Assembly: GCA_018822105.1 (NCBI GenBank)
Contig: JAHJLB010000003.1
Location: 1-47,562 of the forward strand
Length of the DNA stretch: 47,562 bases
Origin: Pseudomonadota bacterium
GTDB lineage: Bacteria; Desulfobacterota; Desulfovibrionia; Desulfovibrionales; Desulfovibrionaceae
Direction: 5' to 3'
Shown: piece after piece, positions 15,832 through 24,127 of the stretch
Layout: each line of letters opens with the position of its first letter
How positions within the stretch are numbered: position 1 is the stretch's first letter
Made by a program: the position numbers and the translations under genes
The notes under the pieces: generated by a model
Told to the model about the DNA's origin: nothing
Seen by the model: only the letters and a program-made list of their open reading frames with translations
Databases searched by the model: none

Positions 15832-16638
15832 CTAGCCCTGGCGCGCCGCCTGCAGCACGGTGCGGATGACCTCTGTGGTGATCTCCTCGCGCTTTGCGGC
15901 GCGGGCCACCAGGGCCACGCGGACGCGCTCGTAGGTCACTTCCGGGTCGTCGGCGTTGATGCCGTGGCTGGGCGGCTGCGCCACCAGGGAGAGGGTCTCC
16001 AGCTGGGGCATGAGCCCGGCCAGCAGCAGCATCTCCAGCAGGCAGGACAGGGTGGGGGCCCACTGGGGGTGCGCGCCCTTGTAAAGCCGCCACCAGTAGC
16101 CCGACTCGTGGTCGCTGGGCATGACGCCGTTGAAGACCATGCAGGACATGGGGATGTTCTGGATGGCGAGGGTCTCCACCACGAGGCTGCCGCCCTCGTT
16201 CAGGAGCGCCCGGCACTGGGAGAGGGAGACGAAGGGATCGGGCAGGTGGTAGAGCACGCCCAGATGCTGGATGATGTCGTGGCTGCCGAGAAAGCTCCTG
16301 CCCTCCACCAGCCGCTCCACATGGACGTTGAAGAACGGCACCACCCTGCTGCCCAGGGCCTCGCGGCAGAACAGCAGCCTGTTGGCGCAGGTCGCGGTGA
16401 TGTCCGAGCTGACGACGTAGGCGGCCCCGCGCTGCTCGGCCTCAAAGGCCCAGAGCCCGTCCATGGAGCCGAGGTCCAGCACGCTTTTGCCCTGATAGTC
16501 CAGCCCCTTGGTGGCGTTGCGGATATTGTCCCAGAGGGGCTCCCAGTTGTTGCCCGGGGTGACGATGCCGCCGGGCAGGGCGATTTTGTGGTACCAGGGG
16601 CCGAGGCTGTGTATGCGCTCCATCAATTCAGCGGACAT
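15832..16638 (-). CDS. SAM-dependent methyltransferase, DUF1698/CmoB-like
   Basis: A 268-residue class I methyltransferase. The N-terminus has LGPWYHKIALPGGIVTPG, the signature shared with DUF1698/CmoB-like proteins, followed by SVLDLGSMDGLWAFEAEQRG (SAM loop), SSDI and HDIIQHLGVLYHLPDPF. Relatives outside tRNA modification are common in glycan clusters, and the location at the edge of a glycan island favours a sugar or cell-surface substrate. ATG at 16638 has AGGAGT upstream. It is divergent from the Maf-like gene, with which it shares a ~180 bp control region. Confidence 0.85.
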   Translation of the reverse strand: MSAELMERIHSLGPWYHKIALPGGIVTPGNNWEPLWDNIRNATKGLDYQGKSVLDLGSMDGLWAFEAEQRGAAYVVSSDITATCANRLLFCREALGSRVVPFFNVHVERLVEGRSFLGSHDIIQHLGVLYHLPDPFVSLSQCRALLNEGGSLVVETLAIQNIPMSCMVFNGVMPSDHESGYWWRLYKGAHPQWAPTLSCLLEMLLLAGLMPQLETLSLVAQPPSHGINADDPEVTYERVRVALVARAAKREEITTEVIRTVLQAARQG

Positions 16639-16779
16639 GATGAACTCCTGTTTCGGGCGGAATCTCCGCGCGCTGGCATCCGACATGCATAGATTGCGGG
16701 CAGGCTTGTCGTAGCCCAGGGGCCCGGACTTGGCAATGCCCCGGACCGCCTGGACAAGCTCGCCAAGATGGGTTCTAGT

Positions 16780-16796
16780 GTGGCAATTATTTGGCG
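16780..16796 (+). promoter_or_regulatory. Weak sigma-54-like (-24/-12) promoter before the Maf operon
   Basis: TGGCA at 16781-16785 and GC at 16794-16795 have the obligatory 10-base spacing between GG and GC, but the rest matches the consensus only partly (8 of 14 defined positions by eye). The predicted transcript start near 16807 would fall at the ribosome binding site of the GTG 16817 start, so either the motif is fortuitous or translation begins further down. Confidence 0.25.
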
Positions 16797-16816
16797 CTTT
16801 GCGCAGGGGGAAGGCA

Positions 16817-18631
16817 GTGGGCACAGCGGGCAGGGCCAGGGCGCACTTCCAGGTGCTGAAGGACATGGGCGTGCTCATCAGCGCGGCGGACAGCCCGGAC
16901 CTGGACGCTGGCGGGGCAGACGTCCCTGTCCTGGAGCACGTGTTCTCCGGCCACACCCCGCTCTGGGCCTACGAGCAGCCCTTCTACGCCCACCCCGTGC
17001 CCGGCCAGCCCCCGGTGTTCCAGCTGCTGGATCCGAATCTGACGCTGGACGAAGTCCTGGCCCAGACCCGCTTCGTGACCGTGGTCGGGGCGTCCCGGAC
17101 TCCAGTGCTGCAGCGCCTCTTGGCCGAACCGGGCGTGTTCGTGCTCATCTTTGAACACGACCCGTCGCGCCTGGGCCGGTTCCTGGCTTTGACGCCGCCC
17201 GCGGAGCTGGCCAACAAGGCCTTCGTCTTCCTGGGCCGCCCCCAGGCCTTCACTCCGCCGCTCTCGGCCATGCTCGGGCGCGAGGCCTTCCGCTTCGGCT
17301 TTCCGGTGTTCTACGCCCCACAGGGGGCCGATGGGACTGACGAGGCCTTTGCCCGCGAGGTGGCCGAGTACGTGGAGAACCTGTTTTTCCGGGAATGCGT
17401 GTACCCGCTGTCCAGCCAGTCCTTCGGCCGCAGCATCCCCTTCCGCGACATCGCCCAGGAACTGTTTTACGACCAGCTGGTGCATGCCTACGAGAACCTC
17501 CCGGACTACGCCGCCTGCCCGGACATCGACGCCATCAAGGGCCAGTTCCCGGGCGAGACGGCCATCCTGGTGGCCGCAGGGGCGGACCTGGCCGGGAAGC
17601 TGGACTATCTGCGGGCCAACCAGGACCGCGCAGTGGTCATCGCCGTGAACTCGGCCCTCAAGACCCTGGTGGCCGCAGGCATCAAGCCTCAATTCTGCGT
17701 GGTCAACGACACCTCCCTGCAGGTCTCCAGGACCTTCGAAGGCCTGCCCCTGCTGCGCCCGGTGATGCTGGTGGCCCACAGCCTCTCGCACCTGGGGGGG
17801 GCGGTGTTCCCCCAGAAGTTCCTTTTCGGCGCCTTCCGGCCCGATGTCTTCGGCCCCAAGCCGAACCTGCGGCTGCACGGCTCGGTGCTCACCACGGCCT
17901 TCTCCCTGGCGCGGCACCTGGGCTGCAAGGGCGCCGTGCTTGTGGGCGCGCAGCTCTCCTCCAGCGACCCCTGGTCCCTGAGCTATGTCTCCGGCGAAAG
18001 CGGCCGGGGCGTGACCCCGGATTCCCTCCAGCTCACCCAGCGCTGGCCCCAGCTCTATCCCGTGCGCAACCGCTTCGGCCAGCAGCGCTACACCAGCCTC
18101 AACTTCCTGGACGTGAAGCACTGGCTGGCCGAGGAAATCCGCCAAAGCGGGCTGCGCGTGGTGAATACCACCAGGGAAACCATCATCGACATGGAGCCGG
18201 TGGAGTACGACGAGGCGCCAGCCATCACGCCCACGGGCAGGCTGGCACAGGCCCTGCGCCAGGCCTACTCCGCGCGCAGGCGCGCCGCCGCCTTCCCCGC
18301 CGCCCTGGGCTTCGCCCGGGCCGAGGCCGCGCGCCACAGGGCCTGCCTGGGCCTGCTGGACAGCCTGGAAGGCCTTGAGGAAGCCGCGTTCCTGCGCAAG
18401 GGGGGCGAGGCCCTGGCCGTGTTCGACGCCAACAACGTCTCCTACCTTGTGCAGCGCTTTGAGGACTTCAACCAGGCCCAGTTCCACTTCATGATCACGG
18501 CGCAGGACCCCGCCGAAGTGGTCCGGGGGCTGCGCTACCATTTTTCGTACGCCAGGCGGATGCTCTGCTCCCTGGTGGGACTGCTGGACCGGCAGGAAGC
18601 GCTGCTGCGCCGCATGGCCGCAGCGGGCTGA
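16817..18631 (+). CDS. Maf/DUF115 (MptE-like) family glycosyltransferase
   Basis: About 604 residues. The central region carries the MAF_flag10/DUF115 pattern: AILVAAGADLAGKLDYL, AVNSALKTLVAAGIKPQFCV, VVNDTSLQVSRTF, then GSVLTTAFSLARHLGC and VLVGAQLSSSDPW. Maf proteins transfer nonulosonic acids (pseudaminic, legionaminic, sialic-like) to flagellin or other surface proteins; the same fold is used by archaeal MptE. The N-terminal ~230 residues hold another Rossmann-like region. GTG at 16817 follows AGGGGG at 16805-16810; GTG 16871 with AAGGA is an alternative. It heads a seven-gene operon that includes a CMP-acyl-sugar synthetase, the expected donor supplier. Confidence 0.85.
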   Translation: MGTAGRARAHFQVLKDMGVLISAADSPDLDAGGADVPVLEHVFSGHTPLWAYEQPFYAHPVPGQPPVFQLLDPNLTLDEVLAQTRFVTVVGASRTPVLQRLLAEPGVFVLIFEHDPSRLGRFLALTPPAELANKAFVFLGRPQAFTPPLSAMLGREAFRFGFPVFYAPQGADGTDEAFAREVAEYVENLFFRECVYPLSSQSFGRSIPFRDIAQELFYDQLVHAYENLPDYAACPDIDAIKGQFPGETAILVAAGADLAGKLDYLRANQDRAVVIAVNSALKTLVAAGIKPQFCVVNDTSLQVSRTFEGLPLLRPVMLVAHSLSHLGGAVFPQKFLFGAFRPDVFGPKPNLRLHGSVLTTAFSLARHLGCKGAVLVGAQLSSSDPWSLSYVSGESGRGVTPDSLQLTQRWPQLYPVRNRFGQQRYTSLNFLDVKHWLAEEIRQSGLRVVNTTRETIIDMEPVEYDEAPAITPTGRLAQALRQAYSARRRAAAFPAALGFARAEAARHRACLGLLDSLEGLEEAAFLRKGGEALAVFDANNVSYLVQRFEDFNQAQFHFMITAQDPAEVVRGLRYHFSYARRMLCSLVGLLDRQEALLRRMAAAG

Positions 18632-18655
18632 CCGCGCCGGAAGACAGGAGGAAGG

Positions 18656-19792
18656 ATGCTCGACCCTGCACAATACCGCCGCGAGGAGTCCCGGGCCAAG
18701 GCCCTGCTCCCGAACTGGCGTCTGGCCAGCCGCCACGGGGCCACCCTGTTCCAGCGGGTGGGCTTTCCCGTGCGCGTGGACTGCCTGGACGAACTGGGCA
18801 TGCTGCTCGACACCATGCAGGAGGGCCGCTTCGAGGCCATCCAGCAGGAGTTGGGCGGGCTCACCGAGGCCGAGCAGGAGCTGCTCATCCAGGCCCTGGC
18901 CGAGGCCGTGCGCTTCCAGCTGGCCCAGTTCGGCGGGCGCGCGCCCGTGCTGCCCCTGGACACGGTGACGGCCATGCTGGCCGGCTACCTCAAGCTGCAG
19001 GCCCTGGCCCCGGACTTCCGGCGCGTGCTGGAGGTGGGCCCAGGCTGCGGCTATCTGGCCCTGTTCCTGGCCCGGCACAAGCCCCTTGCCCGCTACGCCT
19101 CGGTGGAGGCCTGTGAGAGCTTCTACCTGCTGCAGCACCACCTGCTGGCGCACCTCTTCGGCGCGGGCTTCCGCGAGGAGCTGGCCTTGCGCGCCGCCTC
19201 AGCCCATTTCGACGCCGGCGCCTCCCCTGGCGAGGCGCTGCCGCTGCCCGAGGCCAAGGCCACGCACCACCCCTGGTGGCGGCTGGGCGACCTTGCTGCC
19301 CAGGCCGGGCAGTTCGACCTGGCGGTGTGCAACGCGGCCATGCTGGAATTCGAGCCCGAGGCCCTGCGCGACTACCTCGCCCTGTTCACCCGCGCCCTGG
19401 CCCCCGGCGGCCTGGTCGTGGCCCAGTGCTTCGGCTTCGAAACCCCGGAGCGCGACCGCGGCTACCTGCTGGCCGCCCTGCGCGAGGCCAGGCTGGCCCC
19501 GGCCTTCATCGCCTGGGGCGGACACCCAAAGGCGCGCGGATTCTGGCAGCAGCACTCGTCCGGCGACTGCCCTGATTGCGTATCGATAAGCGACGATAGG
19601 CGCTTCACCACGGCCCAGGGCGTGTTCGTGGCCGAAGGGCATCCCCTGTGGGAGCCGCTGTACAGGCCCGAGCACTACAGCATCCACCACCTTTCCGGCT
19701 TCGCGCCCCTGGCGCACTATTTTGCCCGGCCCCAAGGCGCGCGCATGCTCACCCGCCAGGAGGCGGCCCAGAGGGTGGCCCGTGCCCTCTAG
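18656..19792 (+). CDS. SAM-dependent methyltransferase, paralogue of the 28977-30146 product
   Basis: 378 residues; helical N-terminus, then the SAM-binding loop VLEVGPGCGYLALFLARHK, ASVEACESFYLLQHHLL, THHPWWRLGDL, FDLAVCNAAMLEFEPEAL and a C-terminal extension. The F-Y-L-x-Q-x-H-L and H-x-P-W-W motifs recur in the methyltransferase at 28977-30146, so the two form a family within the island. Likely a sugar O- or C-methyltransferase; the substrate is unknown. ATG at 18656 follows AGGAGG. The 3' end overlaps the next gene by 11 bp. Confidence 0.8.
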   Translation: MLDPAQYRREESRAKALLPNWRLASRHGATLFQRVGFPVRVDCLDELGMLLDTMQEGRFEAIQQELGGLTEAEQELLIQALAEAVRFQLAQFGGRAPVLPLDTVTAMLAGYLKLQALAPDFRRVLEVGPGCGYLALFLARHKPLARYASVEACESFYLLQHHLLAHLFGAGFREELALRAASAHFDAGASPGEALPLPEAKATHHPWWRLGDLAAQAGQFDLAVCNAAMLEFEPEALRDYLALFTRALAPGGLVVAQCFGFETPERDRGYLLAALREARLAPAFIAWGGHPKARGFWQQHSSGDCPDCVSISDDRRFTTAQGVFVAEGHPLWEPLYRPEHYSIHHLSGFAPLAHYFARPQGARMLTRQEAAQRVARAL

Positions 19793-21485
19793 CCCGGACC
19801 TCGCCACTGCGGCCCGGCGGGCGGACCTGCTGGCGCTCTTGGCCGTGGACCCGCGCTTCGAGGCCGAGCGCGCGGCCTGCGTTGCCCGCTGGCTGGACGC
19901 CCGGCCCCGGGGCGAGGTCGTGGCCCTGTTCGGCTGCGGCGGCCTGGGCCGCAGGCTGGCCCGCAGCCATGCCCCAAGCCTGCGCCGGCTTGCGCCCGTG
20001 TTCGTGTCCACCAAGGTCGAGAGCGGCGGATTCGAGGGCTTTCCCGCAACCGACGCCGCGGACCTGGCCCGGCGCCCGCCCCCGGCCGTGCTCCTGCTCT
20101 CCGCCACCTATGAGGACGAGATGCGCAGGGCCCTGCCCGGCATGCCCCCGGAACGCATCCTCTCCCTGCGCCAGGTGCTGCCCCTGGCGGCCCTGGACAC
20201 CGACCTGCCGCCCCTGTGGCGGGCCATGCAGGCCCGCGCCGGGGAGCTGTCCCAGCGCCTGGAGCGTGAGCTGCCGCCCGGCGCGCCGGCTGTCTGCTTC
20301 CTGCTGTCCAATTTCGGCAACCACGCCCTGGAGGTGCTGGCCCAGGTGCGCCAGGCCGGGTGGACGGTGGTCGCCGCGACCCACGCCGCCCCCCCCGGGC
20401 CCGAGGCTGCATTGCGCGCCCGCGGCCAGCTGGACCTGCTGCACGCCGAGCCCTCGCCCGAGGCCCTGCGCCTGGTGCTGGCCGCCCTCCTGGCCCAGGC
20501 CGCGCCCTTCCGGGCCGTGCACGCCTGGACGAGCTTCTCCAACCACGGCTTCCTGGCCGACCTGGTGCGCGCAGGCACGCCCCTGGTGGCCGCCGTGGAC
20601 GCCGCCCTGCCCCCCGTCATGGACAGCGCGGCCTTTGCTGAAACCTTGTGCGCCGAGCTCGGCGTGGACCGCGAGACGCTTCTGGCCGACTGGCGCACGG
20701 TGTACACCGGGGCGGCGGGCGTCATCAGCAAGGACTCCCCGGCCCTGGCCGAGCATTTCCAGCGCGAGCGCGGCGCGGTTCCGCGCCGCATGCTGCACCA
20801 GCTGCCCCCGGTGGGCCCGGCCCCAGGCCCCGACCCGGCCAGGGCGCGGCGGCAGGGGCCGGTGCGTTTGGCCTGCATCGCCAGCCTGCACCGCACGGCG
20901 CGCCGCGCCGGCCTGTTCAACATCCCGGACTTCCTGGACATGGTGCGCGGCTTCACCACACGCGGGTTCTCCCTCACGGCCATCAACAACCTGGACTCCG
21001 GCACGGGCGGCTGGGCCGACCTGGAAGACCTCGCCCGAACCGAGCCCCTGTTCGACTACCGGCCCCGCGTGGCCTTTGAGGACCTGCCCCGCGTGCTGGC
21101 GGACTTCGACTTCGGGCTGCTCTGGCACCATCCCCGGCTCTCGGCGCGGCTGCCCCTCGTCCACGCCACCAACCTGCAGACCAAGCTCCTGGTCCACGTC
21201 CAGGCGGACCTGCCCTCCCTGGTGCCTGCGGAGCTCTCCTGGTGCGCTGAGGTCGCGCGCGCGATGGGCCTGGGCCTGGTGTTCAGCCACGCGGACATGG
21301 ACAACCTCGGCACCATGCTTGCATCTTTCGACAGGGAGCGCTGTCTGGCCGCCCTTGCCGCCGCGCGCGCGCGCCTCGGCGTCAAAGCCCACGCGGCCCG
21401 GCTGGCCGCCTTCCTGCGCGAGGCCACGGATGATTTTGCCCCGCCCGGCCCGGACGGGCAGGGCACAGGAGCAGCACCCCGGTGA
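19782..21485 (+). CDS. Modular glycosyltransferase-like protein with N-terminal Rossmann module
   Basis: 567 residues. Residues ~35-140 form a nucleotide-binding-like module (VVALFGCGGLGRRLARSH, then AVLLLSATYEDEMRRALPG and ILSLRQVL). The remainder looks like a GT-B glycosyltransferase: VCFLLSNFGNHALEVLAQV opens one half-domain, and LACIASLHRTARRAGLFN, LFDYRPRVAFEDLPRVLADFDF and the later AMGLGLVFSHADMDNLG open and close the second. The product of 30791-32506 has the same order with matching motifs and is a paralogue. GTG at 19782 has GAGGG six bases upstream and overlaps the previous gene by 11 bp. Sugar and acceptor are unknown; the assignment rests on fold-like patterns, not a diagnostic motif. 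Confidence 0.65.
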   Translation: MPSSPDLATAARRADLLALLAVDPRFEAERAACVARWLDARPRGEVVALFGCGGLGRRLARSHAPSLRRLAPVFVSTKVESGGFEGFPATDAADLARRPPPAVLLLSATYEDEMRRALPGMPPERILSLRQVLPLAALDTDLPPLWRAMQARAGELSQRLERELPPGAPAVCFLLSNFGNHALEVLAQVRQAGWTVVAATHAAPPGPEAALRARGQLDLLHAEPSPEALRLVLAALLAQAAPFRAVHAWTSFSNHGFLADLVRAGTPLVAAVDAALPPVMDSAAFAETLCAELGVDRETLLADWRTVYTGAAGVISKDSPALAEHFQRERGAVPRRMLHQLPPVGPAPGPDPARARRQGPVRLACIASLHRTARRAGLFNIPDFLDMVRGFTTRGFSLTAINNLDSGTGGWADLEDLARTEPLFDYRPRVAFEDLPRVLADFDFGLLWHHPRLSARLPLVHATNLQTKLLVHVQADLPSLVPAELSWCAEVARAMGLGLVFSHADMDNLGTMLASFDRERCLAALAAARARLGVKAHAARLAAFLREATDDFAPPGPDGQGTGAAPR

Positions 21486-22813
21486 TCCACGACGTTCGAC
21501 AGATACCCCGCAGCGGCAGGGCCGCCATCTACGGCACCGGCGGCCGGGCCGCCAAGCTGCTGACGCTGCTGCGCCGACACCGGCCGGACATCGAGCCCGT
21601 GGCATTTCTGGACAGCGCACCCAGAAGCGCGGCCCACCTGGGGCTGCCCGTGTTCGCCGGAGCGGAGGCGGCACGCGCCGGGCACGACTTCGTCATCATC
21701 GCCGCCTATTGCTACGACCAGATCGCCCAGGTGCTGCGCGAGCACGGCGGGGCCAGACCGGTGCACATCTTTCTGGACCTGGAGGCCGCCACCCGGCCCA
21801 ATCCCCCCCGCGAGCCGGCCGACACGGCTCTGACCGGCGCCGTGCTGGCCCGCTGCGGCAGCCTGGCCGAGTTTCGGGCCGGTCTGCGCCGCCTGCCGGA
21901 CAAGCTCAACTTCACCCTGTCCAGCGACTGCAACTGCGCCTGCATCTTCTGCCCCTGCAGCAGCAGACCCCGCGGCGGGCAGTTTCTGGACCCGGCCCTG
22001 TTCCGGCGCATCGCGGCGCAAATGGCCGCCCTGGGCATTCTCGGCGCGGACTTCTCGCCCATCATGGGCGAAGGCCTGCTGCACCCGCGGTTCATGGATC
22101 TGCTTGAGGCCGCGCGCGAGACGGGCATGCGGGACATCCGCATCACCACCAACGGCACCCTGCTTCCGGCCGAGCCGGCCCAGGCCCGCAGGCTGCTCGA
22201 CCTGGCCGACGGCATTTCCGTCAGCAGCCCCGGCCTGGCGCCCGAGGCCTACCTGAAGGTCTTCCGCTCCGGCCGCTATGAAGCCGTCATGGCCGGGCTG
22301 GAGGCCCTGGGCCGGGCGAAGCTCGACGGGGCACTGGGCCGGGTGAACATCTGCCTGCGCACCTACCGGCCCTTCGAAGAAACCTTCGAGGACCAGGGGT
22401 TCCTTCGCCTGCTGCCGCTGTTCAAGGCGGGCGGCCTGTTTTTCGACCCGGCGGACGGGAGCATCGAGTTCGACACCTGGGCCGGGGCGGTGGACGCCGA
22501 AGCCTTCAGCGGCTCCATGCGCGTTGCCACCGGGGGCGCAAGGCCCGGCGAGCCGCCCTGCTGCATGCTCCTGGCCCCTGCCGCAACGGTGCTCCCGGAC
22601 GGCTTTTTGCGCCTGTGCCCCTGCCGCTACCAGGACGATCCGCACGACGAGCTGGTGCTGGGCAATCTGGCCGACGAACCCCTGGACGCCCTGCTCTTCG
22701 GCGAGGCCCACCGGGCCCTGGTGGAGCGCTGGTGCCGGGGCGAGCTGCCCCGCGTGTGCCGGGCCTGCGCCCTGTACGCCCCTCCCAACCCCGCCTGGAC
22801 CGGCGGCGCATAG
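21482..22813 (+). CDS. Radical SAM protein with N-terminal Rossmann module and SPASM-like end
   Basis: 443 residues. Residues ~1-100 are the island's Rossmann module (AAIYGTGGRAAKLL, AFLDSAPRS, GLPVF, DFVIIAAYCYDQI). The radical SAM core binds its cluster through Cys150, Cys154 and Cys157 (DCNCACIFCPC), followed by IMGEGLLHP and IRITTNGTLLP. The C-terminus has further cysteines (CCMLL, LCPC, CRACALYAP) as in SPASM/Twitch domains holding extra iron-sulfur clusters. GTG at 21482 overlaps the previous stop in GTGA. Context suggests radical chemistry on a sugar, lipid or peptide of the glycan pathway; the substrate cannot be read from sequence. Confidence 0.85.
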   Translation: MIHDVRQIPRSGRAAIYGTGGRAAKLLTLLRRHRPDIEPVAFLDSAPRSAAHLGLPVFAGAEAARAGHDFVIIAAYCYDQIAQVLREHGGARPVHIFLDLEAATRPNPPREPADTALTGAVLARCGSLAEFRAGLRRLPDKLNFTLSSDCNCACIFCPCSSRPRGGQFLDPALFRRIAAQMAALGILGADFSPIMGEGLLHPRFMDLLEAARETGMRDIRITTNGTLLPAEPAQARRLLDLADGISVSSPGLAPEAYLKVFRSGRYEAVMAGLEALGRAKLDGALGRVNICLRTYRPFEETFEDQGFLRLLPLFKAGGLFFDPADGSIEFDTWAGAVDAEAFSGSMRVATGGARPGEPPCCMLLAPAATVLPDGFLRLCPCRYQDDPHDELVLGNLADEPLDALLFGEAHRALVERWCRGELPRVCRACALYAPPNPAWTGGA

Positions 22814-22822
22814 GCAGGCCCC

Positions 22823-24127
22823 ATGCCCCTACCGAACCTGCGCGGCAAGACCATCAACGAGCCCCGGCTGCGGAGCTTCATGGACGAGCTGGACGCCCTG
22901 CGCCGGGCCAACCCCGGCCGGGCGCTGATCCTGTACTCGACCTTCAGCTTCAGCCACAACTACCTGAAGCTTCTGAAGCAGCTGCGCGCGGGCGGGGCGC
23001 TCATCGCCCTGCACCTGGCCGACGGCTTCATGTGCGGCACCGTGCCCCTGGCCAGCCTCTCCGGGCAGGGCTATTTCGACGCGCTTCTGGTGAGCAACCC
23101 CTACGTGCTGGAGCTGCCGTTCCTCGCCGAGCACTACCCCTTCGACGCCGTGCACGCCTCGGTGGGCACGGGCAGCCCCTACGCCTTCGCCGAGCTGACG
23201 CGCCGGGCCAACTGCCCGGTGATCATCGACTATTTCGACTTCCGCGAGGTCATGCACGGCGGGGACGAGGCCATCGGCAGGAACTTCGGCATCACGGACA
23301 TGGCCCTGGAGCTTTCGCTCTGGCGGCAGGTGTTCACCCAGGCCTCAGGCATCATATACCTGGACTCGCCCGAGGTGGTGGCCGACCTTGCCCGCGCCCA
23401 CGGCCACGAGCCCAAGGCCCTGCACTTCCAGTCCTACGTGCTCGACGAATGGCTGGCCCCGGACCCTGCGGCCCTGCGCGGCCAAGAGGACAGGCTGCCC
23501 CGCAGTATCGTCTTTGCCGGGGGGCTGCACAAACCAAAACAGCACGGCTTCGCCTGCCACGGCTCGTTCTTCGAGGGCATCCGGCGCGTGCTTGACCAGG
23601 GCTTCCCCTTCTGCGTCATCAACGGCTGCGACCCCGGCCACGGCGAGGGCTTCGCCTGCTACCTGGACCTGGCCCGCCAGCGCCCGGACTTCACCTACGA
23701 GCCCGCCCTGCCCAACGACCGCCTGGTCCCGCGCCTGGCGGGCTTCGAGCTCGGCTGGAACGCCCAGAACCTAGGCGAGGGCGCGGAGAAGCCCTACTAC
23801 TTCCGCACCCTCATGGGCTCCAAGCTCTACAACTACCTGGAGGCCGGGCTGCCCTGCGTGGTGGCCACGGAATCGGCCTATGTGGCGGACTTCGTGCGCC
23901 GGAAGAACATCGGCCTGGCCCTGGGCTGGGCCGACTGGGACCGCTTCGGCGAGATCGCCCGCCGGGCGGACTGGGCGGCCATCCGCGCCGGCGTGGCCCG
24001 CGTGCGCCGCGAGAGCACCATGGCCCGCCACGCCCCGCGCCTGTATTCCTTCTACAACGAGGTGGCCGGGCGGCGGCTCTTCGCGGCCCCGGACGGCCTG
24101 TGGCGGCAGGAGGGCGAGAGCCTGTGA
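22823..24127 (+). CDS. Glycosyltransferase, GT-B fold (GT4-like)
   Basis: 434 residues. N-terminal half: ALILYSTFSFSHNYLKLL and PVIIDYFDFREVMHGG. C-terminal half starts at SIVFAGGLHKPK and ends with SKLYNYLEAGLPCVVATESAY followed by NIGLALGW. That last motif is the donor-binding E-x(n)-G-x-P region of retaining GT-B enzymes. It is similar in layout to the 44783-46024 product, which has FSYLEAGLPVIVHTEAPY, so the two are probably paralogues. Starts nine bases after the radical SAM gene; its stop overlaps the next start in GTGA. Confidence 0.8.
   Translation: MPLPNLRGKTINEPRLRSFMDELDALRRANPGRALILYSTFSFSHNYLKLLKQLRAGGALIALHLADGFMCGTVPLASLSGQGYFDALLVSNPYVLELPFLAEHYPFDAVHASVGTGSPYAFAELTRRANCPVIIDYFDFREVMHGGDEAIGRNFGITDMALELSLWRQVFTQASGIIYLDSPEVVADLARAHGHEPKALHFQSYVLDEWLAPDPAALRGQEDRLPRSIVFAGGLHKPKQHGFACHGSFFEGIRRVLDQGFPFCVINGCDPGHGEGFACYLDLARQRPDFTYEPALPNDRLVPRLAGFELGWNAQNLGEGAEKPYYFRTLMGSKLYNYLEAGLPCVVATESAYVADFVRRKNIGLALGWADWDRFGEIARRADWAAIRAGVARVRRESTMARHAPRLYSFYNEVAGRRLFAAPDGLWRQEGESL

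Noticed and set aside
19648-22107. 800-codon plus-strand frame across the 19782 and 21482 genes
   Set aside because: Pro/Arg/Ala/Cys-rich noise in another frame; the true frames are supported by motifs and coupled starts.
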